Origin: Castellaniella sp047971665
GTDB lineage: Bacteria > Pseudomonadota > Gammaproteobacteria > Burkholderiales > Burkholderiaceae_B
NCBI RefSeq assembly: GCF_047971665.1
Contig: NZ_JBKEAA010000015.1
Location: 1 to 64,000 of the forward strand
Length of the DNA: 64,000 nucleotides
Direction: 5' to 3'
Shown here one piece after another: positions 23,730 through 32,159 of this stretch. The stretch's first letter is position 1; every line of letters begins with the position of its first letter. Under the pieces are notes generated by a model that made no database searches, was not told the origin of the DNA, and saw only the letters and a program-made list of their open reading frames with translations. The position numbers and the translations under genes were made by a program.

Positions 23730-25055
23730 GTGGCCAAAGCTCAGGCAAATAAGCCCAGTGCGGGATACGGCGATCTCAAGCGCCGTGTCCTGTTTCTCGT
23801 GCTCGCCCTGATCGTTTACCGGCTGGGAACCCATATTCCCGTGCCCGGCATCAATCCGGATGCGCTGGCCGACCTGTTCCAGCAGAACCAGGGCGGTATC
23901 CTGGGGCTGTTCAACATGTTCTCGGGCGGCGCGCTGCAGCGTTTCTCCGTGCTCGCGCTGGGGATCATGCCGTACATCTCGGCAGCGATCATCATGCAGT
24001 TGCTGGCCGTCGTGGTGCCCTCCCTGGAGGCCATCAAGAAAGAAGGCCAGGCCGGACAGCGCAAGATCACCCAGTACACCCGCTACGGCACCGTATTCCT
24101 GGCGACGTTCCAGGCGGTCGGCATCGCGGTGGCGCTGGAATCGCAGCCTGGTCTGGTCATCGACCCCGGCCTGCTGTTCCGCTTCACCACGATCGTGACG
24201 CTGGTCACCGGCAGCATGTTCGTCATGTGGCTGGGCGAGCAGATCACCGAACGCGGTCTGGGCAATGGCATCTCGCTGCTGATCTTCGCCGGGATCGTCG
24301 CTGGTCTGCCCGGCGCGCTGGGCGGCATGCTGGATCTGGTGCGCACGGACTCCATGTCCATCCTGTCGGCGCTGTTCATTCTGGCGCTGGTGGTGGCGGT
24401 GACCTATTTCGTGGTCTTCGTCGAGCGCGGCCAGCGTCGCATCACGGTGAACTACGCCAAGCGCCAGGTGGGCAACAAGCTCTACGGCGGCCAGTCTTCG
24501 CACCTGCCGCTCAAGCTGAACATGTCCGGCGTGATTCCGCCGATCTTCGCCTCCTCGATCATCCTGCTGCCTGCGACGGTCACCAGCTGGTTCTCCAGCA
24601 ACCCGAACATGCGCTGGCTGGGCGATCTGGCGGCGGCCCTGTCGCCGCGTCAGCCGCTGTACGTGACGCTGTATTCCGCCCTGATCATTTTCTTCTGCTT
24701 CTTCTACACGGCGTTGGTGTTCAACAGCCGCGAGACAGCGGACAACCTGAAAAAGAGCAGCGCCTTCGTGCCCGGGATCCGTCCCGGCGAGCAGACGGCC
24801 CGCTACATCGACAAGATCCTCATGCGGCTGACGCTGGCAGGCGCGATCTACGTCACCCTGGTTTGCCTGCTGCCCGAGTTGATGCAGATGCGCTGGAACG
24901 TGCCCTTCTATTTCGGCGGCACGTCCCTGCTGATCATCGTCGTCGTCGCCATGGATTTCATGGCGCAGGCCCAGGCGTACATGATGTCTCAACAGTATGA
25001 CTCGCTGCTTCGGAAGGCGAACTTCAAGGGTGGCGCGGGTCTGCCCATGCGCTGA
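23730..25055 (+). CDS. secY: Preprotein translocase channel subunit SecY
   Basis: SecY forms the protein-conducting channel of the cytoplasmic membrane with SecE and SecG. The 441-residue product (E. coli 443) uses a GTG start. It shows the ten-helix pattern, with RLGTHIPVPGINPDALADLF after the first helix, then GIMPYISAAIIMQLLAVVVP. The cytoplasmic loop VERGQRRITVNYAKRQVG and the C-terminal IRPGEQTARYIDKILMRLTL also fit. Its place after rplO is standard. Confidence 0.98.
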   Translation: MAKAQANKPSAGYGDLKRRVLFLVLALIVYRLGTHIPVPGINPDALADLFQQNQGGILGLFNMFSGGALQRFSVLALGIMPYISAAIIMQLLAVVVPSLEAIKKEGQAGQRKITQYTRYGTVFLATFQAVGIAVALESQPGLVIDPGLLFRFTTIVTLVTGSMFVMWLGEQITERGLGNGISLLIFAGIVAGLPGALGGMLDLVRTDSMSILSALFILALVVAVTYFVVFVERGQRRITVNYAKRQVGNKLYGGQSSHLPLKLNMSGVIPPIFASSIILLPATVTSWFSSNPNMRWLGDLAAALSPRQPLYVTLYSALIIFFCFFYTALVFNSRETADNLKKSSAFVPGIRPGEQTARYIDKILMRLTLAGAIYVTLVCLLPELMQMRWNVPFYFGGTSLLIIVVVAMDFMAQAQAYMMSQQYDSLLRKANFKGGAGLPMR

Positions 25056-25060
25056 ACAAC

Positions 25061-25279
25061 ATGTCCAAGGACGACGTCATTCAGATGCAAGGGGAGGTCA
25101 TCGAAAACCTCCCCAACGCAACGTTCCGCGTCAAGCTGGAAAATGGCCACATGGTGTTGGGCCATATTTCGGGCAAGATGCGTATGCATTACATCCGGAT
25201 CCTTCCGGGCGACAAGGTCACAGTGGAGCTCACGCCCTATGATCTGTCGCGCGCCAGGATAGTTTTCCGCTCCAAATAG
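25061..25279 (+). CDS. infA: Translation initiation factor IF-1
   Basis: IF-1 binds the A site during initiation. The 72-residue OB-fold product reads MSKDDVIQMQGEVIENLPNA, then TFRVKLENGHMVLGHISGKM and RMHYIRILPGDKVTVELTPY. The gene lies five bases after secY and ahead of rpmJ, an arrangement I recall from betaproteobacteria. Relatives may carry a second infA elsewhere. Confidence 0.97.
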   Translation: MSKDDVIQMQGEVIENLPNATFRVKLENGHMVLGHISGKMRMHYIRILPGDKVTVELTPYDLSRARIVFRSK

Positions 25280-25307
25280 GCGGCCGGTCAAAAACCAGGA
25301 GATCACC

Positions 25308-25421
25308 ATGAAGGTAATGGCATCGGTAAAGCGGATCTGCCGCAACTGCAAAATCATCAAACGTCACGGCGTGGTGCGCGTCATCTGCACCGACCCGCGT
25401 CACAAGCAACGCCAAGGCTAA
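25308..25421 (+). CDS. rpmJ: 50S ribosomal protein L36, zinc-binding form
   Basis: L36 is the smallest 50S protein. Translation of 25308-25421 gives 37 residues starting MKVMASVKRICRNCKIIKRH, then GVVRVICTDPRHKQRQG. It has three cysteines and one histidine in the zinc-ribbon pattern (Cys11, Cys14, Cys27, His32). A CAGGAG site lies eight bases before the ATG. Its position between infA and rpsM is the usual one. Confidence 0.97.
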   Translation: MKVMASVKRICRNCKIIKRHGVVRVICTDPRHKQRQG

Positions 25422-25454
25422 GGCCGGGCATAACGGATTTCACGAGGAACAGTC

Positions 25455-25820
25455 ATGGCCCGTATTGCTGGCATCAATATTCCGCCGCACCAACACGCCG
25501 AGATCGGTCTGACGGCCATCTTCGGTATCGGCCGCACCCGCGCCCGCAAGATTTGCGAAGCGACCGGCATTGAATACTCGAAGAAGATCAAGGATCTGAC
25601 CGACGAGGAACTGGAAAAGATCCGCGAACAGATCAACGGCTACATGATCGAAGGCGACCTGCGCCGCGAAGTGCAGCTGTCGATCAAGCGCCTGATCGAT
25701 CTGGGCACGTATCGTGGCATGCGTCACAAGCGTGGCCTGCCCGTGCGCGGCCAGCGCACCCGCACCAACGCACGCACCCGCAAGGGCCCGCGTCGCGCCG
25801 CAGCGTCCCTGAAGAAATAA
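25455..25820 (+). CDS. rpsM: 30S ribosomal protein S13
   Basis: S13 contacts the P-site tRNA and forms intersubunit bridges from the 30S head. The product has 121 residues (E. coli 118). The start MARIAGINIPPHQHAEIGLT and the basic tail GLPVRGQRTRTNARTRKGPR are conserved. It opens the alpha-operon part, 33 bases after rpmJ, with no terminator seen between. Confidence 0.98.
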   Translation: MARIAGINIPPHQHAEIGLTAIFGIGRTRARKICEATGIEYSKKIKDLTDEELEKIREQINGYMIEGDLRREVQLSIKRLIDLGTYRGMRHKRGLPVRGQRTRTNARTRKGPRRAAASLKK

Positions 25821-25834
25821 CCTGAGGAAAGAAC

Positions 25835-26233
25835 ATGGCGAAAGCTCAGAGCGGCGCCTCTCGCGTCCGCAAGAAAATCAAGAAGAACGTTTCGGACGGT
25901 ATCGCTCACGTCCACGCGTCCTTCAACAACACCATCATCACCATCACCGACCGTCAGGGCAATGCCCTGTCGTGGGCCACGTCCGGCGGCGCCGGGTTCA
26001 AGGGTTCGCGCAAGTCGACGCCGTTCGCCGCTCAGGTGGCTGCCGAATCCGCCGGGCGCGTGGCCCAGGAATACGGCATCAAGACGCTGGAAGTCCGCAT
26101 CAAGGGCCCCGGCCCCGGCCGCGAATCCTCCGTGCGTGCCCTGAATGCCCTGGGGATCAAGATCTCCAGCATCTCGGACATCACGCCGGTGCCGCACAAC
26201 GGCTGCCGTCCGCCCAAGCGTCGTCGTATCTAA
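25835..26233 (+). CDS. rpsK: 30S ribosomal protein S11
   Basis: S11 lies on the 30S platform near the Shine-Dalgarno helix. The product has 132 residues (E. coli 129). Family marks are VHASFNNTIITITDRQGNAL and the C-terminal DITPVPHNGCRPPKRRRI. Ten bases separate it from rpsD. Confidence 0.98.
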   Translation: MAKAQSGASRVRKKIKKNVSDGIAHVHASFNNTIITITDRQGNALSWATSGGAGFKGSRKSTPFAAQVAAESAGRVAQEYGIKTLEVRIKGPGPGRESSVRALNALGIKISSISDITPVPHNGCRPPKRRRI

Positions 26234-26243
26234 GGGGAACATC

Positions 26244-26867
26244 TTGGCTCGTTACACTGGACCCAAATGCAAGCTTTCGCGTCGCGAAGGCACCGATCTG
26301 TTCCTGAAGAGCGCCCGCCGCTCGCTGGACTCCAAGTGCAAGCTCGAATCCAAGCCCGGCCAGCATGGCCGCATCTCGGGTTCGCGCACGTCGGATTTCG
26401 GCCTGCAGCTGCGTGAAAAGCAAAAGCTCAAGCGCATGTACGGCGTGCTCGAAAAGCAATTCCACAAGTACTTCGTCGAAGCCGATCGCCGTCGCGGCAA
26501 CACCGGCGAGACGCTGATCCAGCTGCTGGAATCGCGCCTGGACAACGTCGTCTACCGCATGGGCTTCGGCTCCACGCGCGCCGAAGCGCGTCAGCTGGTG
26601 AACCACCGCGCCATCGAGCTGAACGGCCATACCGCCGACATCGCCTCGATGCTTGTCAAGGCCGGTGATGTGATTACCGTGCGCGAAAAGGCAAAGAACC
26701 AGATCCGCATCAAGGAATCCCTGGAGCTGGCCACCGGCAACGGTCTGCCCCAATGGGTCGAGGTCGACGCCGCCAAGCTGTCGGGCGTGTTCAAGCAGGC
26801 TCCGGACCGCCAGGATGTCGCTCACGACGTCAACGAATCCATGATCGTGGAACTGTATTCCCGCTGA
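26244..26867 (+). CDS. rpsD: 30S ribosomal protein S4 with a TTG start codon
   Basis: S4 starts assembly of the 30S body. In E. coli it represses the alpha operon by binding its leader. The product has 207 residues (E. coli 206). The S4 N-terminus ARYTGPKCKLSRREGTDLFL follows directly on a TTG at 26244, with AAGGGGAACATC upstream. No ATG or GTG gives the right N-terminus; an earlier in-frame start at 26145 would add 33 residues that overlap rpsK. The S4 RNA-binding domain ESRLDNVVYRMGFGSTRAEA is intact. Only two cysteines occur near the N-terminus, so no zinc site is expected. Confidence 0.96.
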   Translation: MARYTGPKCKLSRREGTDLFLKSARRSLDSKCKLESKPGQHGRISGSRTSDFGLQLREKQKLKRMYGVLEKQFHKYFVEADRRRGNTGETLIQLLESRLDNVVYRMGFGSTRAEARQLVNHRAIELNGHTADIASMLVKAGDVITVREKAKNQIRIKESLELATGNGLPQWVEVDAAKLSGVFKQAPDRQDVAHDVNESMIVELYSR

Positions 26868-26959
26868 TCCCCCACGGTGGGCGGCATGCGCCGCCTGTCG
26901 CCCTCCGGGACGGCGGTTGCCGGAACCGGCCAGCGGGTCGGCATTTCCGGCGGTTTTCC

Positions 26960-26992
26960 GGGAAGGGGCGCATGTCCCTTCCTTCTTGTTTT
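26960..26992 (+). terminator. Possible attenuator or terminator between rpsD and rpoA
   Basis: A 7-bp stem (GGAAGGG at 26961-26967 with CCCTTCC at 26976-26982) is followed by TTCTTGTTTT. It lies in the 175-bp gap 26868-27042. rpoA is normally co-transcribed with rpsD, so this is more likely a partial terminator that lowers rpoA or marks an RNA end. I see no clear promoter before rpoA. Confidence 0.5.
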
Positions 26993-27042
26993 CCGTCAGC
27001 CTTATCGGTGTAACGAGCCGAGGGTATTGAAAAGGAATCTCC

Positions 27043-28041
27043 ATGTCTGCACAAGGTTTTCTCAAGCCCCGCACCATTTCCGTCGAAGCTCTGGGCACGC
27101 ATCACGCCAAGGTCGTGATGGAGCCTTTCGAGCGCGGCTATGGCCACACATTGGGCAATGCGCTGCGCCGCATCCTGCTGTCCTCCATGGCGGGCTTTGC
27201 GCCCACCGAAGTCCAGATCAGCGGAGTCGTGCACGAATACTCCACGATCACCGGCGTGCGTGAGGACGTGGTCGACATTCTCCTGAACCTCAAGGGTGTG
27301 GTGTTCAAGCTCCACAACCGTGACGAAGTCACGCTGCAACTGAACAAGCAGGGCCCCGGCGAAGTCCGTGCCCGCGACATCGAACTGCCGCATGACGTCG
27401 AGATCATCAATCCGGATCACGTGATCGCCACCCTGACGGACAATGGCCGCCTGGAAATGCAGGTCAAGGTCGAGCAGGGCCGCGGTTACGTGCCGGGCAA
27501 CGTGCGCGCCCTGATCGATGATCGTTCGGCCACCATCGGCCAGATCGTGCTGGACGCTTCCTTCAGCCCTGTGCGCCGCGTCAGCTACGCCGTGGAAAAT
27601 GCGCGTGTCGAACAGCGCACCGACCTGGACAAGCTGGTGCTGGACGTGCAGACCAACGGGGTCATCAGCCCCGAGGAAGCCGTGCGTCAGTCGGCCCGTA
27701 TCCTGATGGATCAGATCTCCGTGTTCGTGTCGCTGGCCGACAAGGACTCCGGCCAACTGACCACCAGCCTGCCGGTGGGCGGCCAGTCGGCGCCGATCGA
27801 TCCGGTGCTGCTGCGCCCGGTCGACGATCTGGAACTGACGGTGCGTTCGGCCAACTGCCTCAAGGCCGAAAACATCTACTACATCGGTGATCTGATCCAG
27901 CGCACCGAGAACGAGCTGCTCAAGACCCCGAACCTGGGCCGCAAGTCGCTCAACGAGATCAAGGAGGTCCTGGCCGCACGTGGCCTGACCCTGGGCATGA
28001 AACTCGAAAACTGGCCGCCCGTCGGCCTCGAGCGCCCCTGA
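27043..28041 (+). CDS. rpoA: RNA polymerase alpha subunit
   Basis: Alpha dimerises to start assembly of RNA polymerase, and its C-terminal domain contacts UP elements and activators. The product has 332 residues (E. coli 329). The N-terminal domain shows MEPFERGYGHTLGNALRRIL and the C-terminal domain shows LKAENIYYIGDLIQRTENEL. The latter continues with LKTPNLGRKSLNEIKEVLAA. An AAAAGGAATCTCC site precedes the ATG. Confidence 0.98.
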   Translation: MSAQGFLKPRTISVEALGTHHAKVVMEPFERGYGHTLGNALRRILLSSMAGFAPTEVQISGVVHEYSTITGVREDVVDILLNLKGVVFKLHNRDEVTLQLNKQGPGEVRARDIELPHDVEIINPDHVIATLTDNGRLEMQVKVEQGRGYVPGNVRALIDDRSATIGQIVLDASFSPVRRVSYAVENARVEQRTDLDKLVLDVQTNGVISPEEAVRQSARILMDQISVFVSLADKDSGQLTTSLPVGGQSAPIDPVLLRPVDDLELTVRSANCLKAENIYYIGDLIQRTENELLKTPNLGRKSLNEIKEVLAARGLTLGMKLENWPPVGLERP

Positions 28042-28061
28042 TCGCAGTACCGGCGCGCGCC

Positions 28062-28118
28062 TGGCCGCTTCGGCGGCCATGCGCGGGCCGACATCCCGTC
28101 CCGGCCGCTTCGGCGGCC
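28062..28118 (+). repeat. Two identical UUCG-loop hairpins between rpoA and rplQ
   Basis: GGCCGCTTCGGCGGCC occurs twice (28063-28078 and 28103-28118) within the 150-bp gap. Each can fold into a six-base stem closed by a UUCG tetraloop, the first with one more pair. UUCG tetraloops are unusually stable in RNA. No T-tract follows, so they are not classical terminators and may instead block RNA decay or slow the polymerase. Confidence 0.8.
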
Positions 28119-28191
28119 TGGATCAACCCTACCCGGGCCGCGACTCGTTCGATAGAAGATCCGGGTTATCTAGATTCAAAAGGAAACCGAA

Positions 28192-28575
28192 ATGCGCCAT
28201 CGTCACGGCCTTCGCAAACTGAACCGCACCAGCAGCCACCGTCTGGCCATGTTCCGCAACATGGCGGTGTCCCTGCTGACCCATGAAGCCATCAAGACCA
28301 CCTTGCCCAAAGCCAAGGAACTGCGTCGCGTGGTCGAGCCCCTGATCACTCTGGGCAAGAATCCCACACTGGCCAACCGCCGCCTGGCTTTTGCCCGCCT
28401 GCGTGATCGCGACGCTGTCACCAAGCTGTTCAACGACATCGGCCCGCGCTTCGCCTCCCGCAACGGCGGCTACACCCGCGTGCTGAAGATGGGCTTCCGT
28501 CAGGGCGACAACGCCCCCATGGCCTACATGGAACTGGTCGACCGTCCGGAAGCCGAGGCCCCGGCCGGCGAATAA
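28192..28575 (+). CDS. rplQ: 50S ribosomal protein L17
   Basis: L17 lies near the tunnel exit and closes the alpha operon. The 127-residue product matches the E. coli length. The start MRHRHGLRKLNRTSSHRLAM is diagnostic, and RNMAVSLLTHEAIKTTLPKA follows. It is separated from rpoA by 150 bases and followed by a terminator. Confidence 0.98.
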   Translation: MRHRHGLRKLNRTSSHRLAMFRNMAVSLLTHEAIKTTLPKAKELRRVVEPLITLGKNPTLANRRLAFARLRDRDAVTKLFNDIGPRFASRNGGYTRVLKMGFRQGDNAPMAYMELVDRPEAEAPAGE

Positions 28576-28611
28576 GCCAGCGCATGCCGCCTGGCGGGTG
28601 GCACAGCAACG

Positions 28612-28640
28612 AAGCGGGTCCTTGCGGACCCGCTTTGCAT
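28612..28640 (+). terminator. Terminator after rplQ
   Basis: A perfect 10-bp stem (AAGCGGGTCC at 28612-28621 with GGACCCGCTT at 28626-28635) closes a TTGC loop. The T-run after it is short. It marks the end of the ribosomal super-cluster, 37 bases after rplQ. Confidence 0.75.
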
Positions 28641-28684
28641 TGGGACATGGGTACAATGAACCGTACCCATCGCGCTCAGAAACC

Positions 28685-29101
28685 ATGAAAGATCCGATCC
28701 CTGGCGGCGCCGACTCGCCGGTCGTGCGCCAGGCCGGCGCGCCGACCGACACCGTGGTCGTGCTCAGCACCGCGCCCGACATGCTCCTGGCCAAGCGGAT
28801 CGCACACATGCTGGTCGAGGAATCCCTGGTGGCCTGCGCCCAGGTCGGGCCGCCTCTGGTGTCCATGTTTTTGTGGCAAGGGGAACTCGAAGGCGCCGAC
28901 GAGGTCCAACTGACCTTCAAGACCACGGCCGATGCCTTGCCGTTGCTGCACATGCGGTTGTGCGAATTGCATCCCTACGAAATTCCCGAGTTCGTGGTGC
29001 TGGGGGTGCCTGCGGGCAGCCGGGCCTACCTGGACTGGGTGGCCCAGGCCACCCGGGGCGCGCCACGGCGACGCCCTGGCGCATCCCCCCGAGGCCTCTG
29101 A
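28685..29101 (+). CDS. cutA: CutA family divalent-cation tolerance protein
   Basis: CutA proteins are small cytoplasmic trimers linked to copper tolerance; their exact role is unsettled. The 138-residue product has the family core DTVVVLSTAPDMLLAKRIAH, then MLVEESLVACAQVGPPLVSM. The conserved LHPYEIPEFVVLGVPAGS follows. A C-terminal tail rich in Arg and Pro (TRGAPRRRPGASPRGL) is longer than usual. The ATG at 28685 is chosen because the upstream in-frame stretch from 28598 overlaps the rplQ terminator. A TACAAT box at 28652 may be its -10. It precedes dsbD by 23 bases, a common pairing. Confidence 0.92.
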   Translation: MKDPIPGGADSPVVRQAGAPTDTVVVLSTAPDMLLAKRIAHMLVEESLVACAQVGPPLVSMFLWQGELEGADEVQLTFKTTADALPLLHMRLCELHPYEIPEFVVLGVPAGSRAYLDWVAQATRGAPRRRPGASPRGL

Positions 29102-29124
29102 GGTCGCATTCAAGGAAGTCATTC

Positions 29125-31326
29125 ATGCTGTCGAAGCTGGACCCTCGTTCGTGGTTGAAGCCGGGCCTGTTTTCCTCCATGCGCATGCCTCGCTCGTGGC
29201 GTCGCATGGTCGCTGTCCTGGGTGCCGCGCTGTTGACGTTGTTGGCGCTGGCTGCGCCGGCCGCGGTCCGGGCCGAGGGGGATTTTCTGGATCCCAAGGA
29301 CGCCTTTGTCGAATCGGTGGCCATGACCGATCCGCTGACCCTGGACATGCATTGGCAGATCGCGTCCGGGTATTACATGTACCAGGAGCGCTTCGAGGTG
29401 CGGATCGAGGATGCCCGGGGCCGGTTGCTGTTGTTCCGGCGCTCCGAGCTCACCCCGCCCGAGATCGAAACCCGCGCGCCTGTCTGGGCCGATGCGTTGC
29501 GGCTGCCGCGCGGACAGATCAAATACGACCCCACGTTCGAAAAGGACATGGAGGTCTTTCATGACAGCGTGACGCTGCGGGCGGCCCTGAAGGCCGGCGC
29601 GCAGGGGCCGTTGCAGGTGACCGTGACCGGGCAGGGTTGCGCCGACAAAGGCCTGTGTTACCCGCCCATGACGCAAACGCTCGTCTTGCAGGCGCAGGGC
29701 GAGGGCTACCGGGCCGTCGGCGATCAGGTGCGCGACCGGGTGCTCCCGCCGCGCGACGAGGTGCCCATCCCGGCGGCGGCAAGCCAGATCTCGAGTGACC
29801 CGGCCGCCGGGGCGCAGGCTTCTGGCGCGCAGACCGCAGGCGGTGTGGCCGGTTTTCTGACCGCCCGGAATGGCGGCGCGACTGCTGCGCCGGGCGCGGC
29901 ATCGGCTTCTTCGATCGCGCCCGCTCCGTCAGTGTCTCCGACCGGCGTGCCGGTGGGGCAGGACAGCGCATCCTGGCTGAATCTCGACGATATCGGCATG
30001 GCCGCCTGGCTGAACCAGGCGCCGCTGTGGCAGATTCTGGCGCTCAGCCTGGCGCTGGGCGCGCTGCTGTCCCTGACCCCCTGCGTACTGCCCATGGTGC
30101 CCATCCTGCTGGCCGTGATCTCCGGGGGCGGTGCCGTCAGCCGGGCGCGCGGCCTGGGGCTGGCGGCGATCTATGTGCTGGGCATGTCCCTGGTGTATAC
30201 CGTCCTGGGCGTGGCGGCCGGACTCCTGGGCGCGGGCCTGTCCGCCTGGTTGCAGTCTCCCTGGGTGCTGGGCACGTTCGCTGTGCTGCTGGCGCTGCTC
30301 GCCCTGGCGATGCTGGATGTCTTTACCCTGCAGATTCCGGTGGACGTGCAGTCGGCCATGCAGGCGCGCCTGCAGCGCCTGCCGGGCGGTCGCGCCGGCG
30401 GGGTGTTCGTGATGGGACTGTTGTCCGCCCTGATCGTCGGGCCGTGCGTGGCCGCGCCGCTGGCCGGGGTGCTGCTGTTCATCTCGCAGACCGGCGATGT
30501 GGTGGTGGGCGGCGCCGCGCTGTTTGCCCTGGCCTGGGGCGAGGGCCTGCTGTTGCTGGCCGTGGGCGCCGGCGCGGGCGTGCTGCTGCCGTGCGCCGGG
30601 GCATGGATGACACCGCTCAAGGCCGGATTCGGCCTGCTGCTGTTGGCGACCGCCTGGTGGATGGCGCGGCCGCTGCTGGCGGGCGGACTGTATGTCACCG
30701 GATGGTCCCTGCTGGCGCTGTGGGCCGCGCTGCTGACCTGGTCGGCCGCCGCCCAGGGCGGGGGTGAGGCCGGGCCGCTGCGGCTGCTGACACGTGCCCT
30801 GGCGCTGATGCTGGCGCTGTGGGGCCTGGCGCAAGGTGCCGGGCTGCTGGCGGGTGGCCACGACATGTTGCGCCCGTTGGCGCCGTTTACCGTCGGCGCG
30901 GTCGGCGCGGTCGGGGCGGGTGGTGCGGTGGCCGTCACGGATCCTGCCACCATCCGGGCCCGTTTTACCCGGGTGCAATCCGGTGCGGACCTGGATGCGC
31001 GACTGGCGGTCGCCGATCGGCCCGTGATGCTGGATTTCTATGCCGACTGGTGCGTATCGTGCCTGGAGATGGAGAAATTCACCTTCAGTGACCCGGCCGT
31101 ATCCGAGCGCATGGGCCGCATGCTGCTGCTGCAGGCGGACGTGACCCGCATGACGGACGAGGATCGCGCCTTGCTGGCCCGGTTCGACCTGTTCGGGCCG
31201 CCGGGCATCCTGTTCTTTGATGCGCGCGGGCAGGCCATTGCCGATGCCCGGGTGGTGGGGTTCATGAAGGCCGAGCCCTTTCGCCGGATTCAGGACCGGG
31301 TGCTGGCGGGCGGCCCGCAGCCCTAG
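29125..31326 (+). CDS. dsbD: Thiol:disulfide interchange protein DsbD
   Basis: DsbD carries electrons from cytoplasmic thioredoxin across the inner membrane to periplasmic DsbC and DsbG and to cytochrome c maturation. The 733-residue product has all three redox pairs. These are Cys172/Cys178 in the N-terminal immunoglobulin-like domain (QGCADKGLCYPP) and Cys320/Cys441 in the eight-helix membrane domain (TPCVLPMVPIL and GPCVAAPLAGV). The third pair is Cys643/Cys646 in the C-terminal thioredoxin domain (YADWCVSCLEME). A signal peptide ends near AVRA. It is longer than E. coli DsbD (about 565) because of an Ala/Ser/Pro linker after the first domain and a VGA repeat near residues 590-598. It converges on tatC with 15 bases between. 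Confidence 0.95.
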   Translation: MLSKLDPRSWLKPGLFSSMRMPRSWRRMVAVLGAALLTLLALAAPAAVRAEGDFLDPKDAFVESVAMTDPLTLDMHWQIASGYYMYQERFEVRIEDARGRLLLFRRSELTPPEIETRAPVWADALRLPRGQIKYDPTFEKDMEVFHDSVTLRAALKAGAQGPLQVTVTGQGCADKGLCYPPMTQTLVLQAQGEGYRAVGDQVRDRVLPPRDEVPIPAAASQISSDPAAGAQASGAQTAGGVAGFLTARNGGATAAPGAASASSIAPAPSVSPTGVPVGQDSASWLNLDDIGMAAWLNQAPLWQILALSLALGALLSLTPCVLPMVPILLAVISGGGAVSRARGLGLAAIYVLGMSLVYTVLGVAAGLLGAGLSAWLQSPWVLGTFAVLLALLALAMLDVFTLQIPVDVQSAMQARLQRLPGGRAGGVFVMGLLSALIVGPCVAAPLAGVLLFISQTGDVVVGGAALFALAWGEGLLLLAVGAGAGVLLPCAGAWMTPLKAGFGLLLLATAWWMARPLLAGGLYVTGWSLLALWAALLTWSAAAQGGGEAGPLRLLTRALALMLALWGLAQGAGLLAGGHDMLRPLAPFTVGAVGAVGAGGAVAVTDPATIRARFTRVQSGADLDARLAVADRPVMLDFYADWCVSCLEMEKFTFSDPAVSERMGRMLLLQADVTRMTDEDRALLARFDLFGPPGILFFDARGQAIADARVVGFMKAEPFRRIQDRVLAGGPQP

Positions 31327-31341
31327 GGCGCCGGGCGCCTG

Positions 31342-32151
31342 TCAGGGCTCGTCGGCGGATTCGTCCGCGTGACTGACCTCGCGGGCCGCGTCCGCCTCGT
31401 CCTCGGGGGCCGGGCGGCGTTTTTCCAGGGCGGCGCCGGCCAGAATGCCGATTTCGTACAGCAGGCACAGCGGCGCGGCCAGCAGCACCTGGCTGAGGAC
31501 GTCGGGCGGCGTCACGATGGCCGCGAGGACGAAGGCGCCGACGATCACATAGCCGCGGATCTCGCGCAGTTTTTTGACCGTGACGATGCCCGTCTTGACC
31601 AGCAGGATGACCGCGATCGGGACCTCGAAAGTCACGCCGAATGCGATGAACATGGTCAGCACGAAATTGACGTAGGCCTCGATGTCGGGCGCCGGCGTGA
31701 TCGACTGCGGCGCGAAATGGGCGATGAAGTTGAAGACCGTGTGAAAGACCACGAAATAGCAGAACGCCATCCCCAGCAGGAACAGCAGGGTGCTGGAGAC
31801 GATCAGGGGCAGCGCCAGGCGCTGTTCGTGGCGATACAGGCCGGGGGCGACGAAGGCCCAGGCCTGGTACAGGACCACCGGCAGGGCCAGCACGAAGGAC
31901 GCCAGCAGGGTGACCTTGACCGGCACCATGAAAGGCGTGATCACCCCGGTGGCGATCATGCGCGTGCCCTGGGGCAGGGTCGCCAGCATGGGCTGGGCCA
32001 GGACGTCGTAGATCATCGACGGGCCCGGATAGATGAACAGCACCACGAAAATCCCCAGCACGGCCACCACGGCCCGCAGCAGGCGCGTGCGCAGTTCGAT
32101 CAGGTGAGAGATGAACGTGTCCTGGGTCGAGTCGTCGGAAGCGTCTGTCAT
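31342..32151 (-). CDS. tatC: Sec-independent protein translocase subunit TatC
   Basis: TatC recognises twin-arginine signal peptides and forms the core of the Tat translocase. The 269-residue product has six hydrophobic segments. The N-terminal TFISHLIELRTRLLRAVVAV carries the conserved glutamate used in signal recognition. The stretch YQAWAFVAPGLYRHEQRLAL and the later GVTFEVPIAVILLVKTGIVT also fit. The acidic C-terminal tail is longer than in E. coli (258 residues). It is the last gene of the tatA-B-C group. Confidence 0.97.
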   Translation of the reverse strand: MTDASDDSTQDTFISHLIELRTRLLRAVVAVLGIFVVLFIYPGPSMIYDVLAQPMLATLPQGTRMIATGVITPFMVPVKVTLLASFVLALPVVLYQAWAFVAPGLYRHEQRLALPLIVSSTLLFLLGMAFCYFVVFHTVFNFIAHFAPQSITPAPDIEAYVNFVLTMFIAFGVTFEVPIAVILLVKTGIVTVKKLREIRGYVIVGAFVLAAIVTPPDVLSQVLLAAPLCLLYEIGILAGAALEKRRPAPEDEADAAREVSHADESADEP

Positions 32152-32159
32152 GCCGTGCT

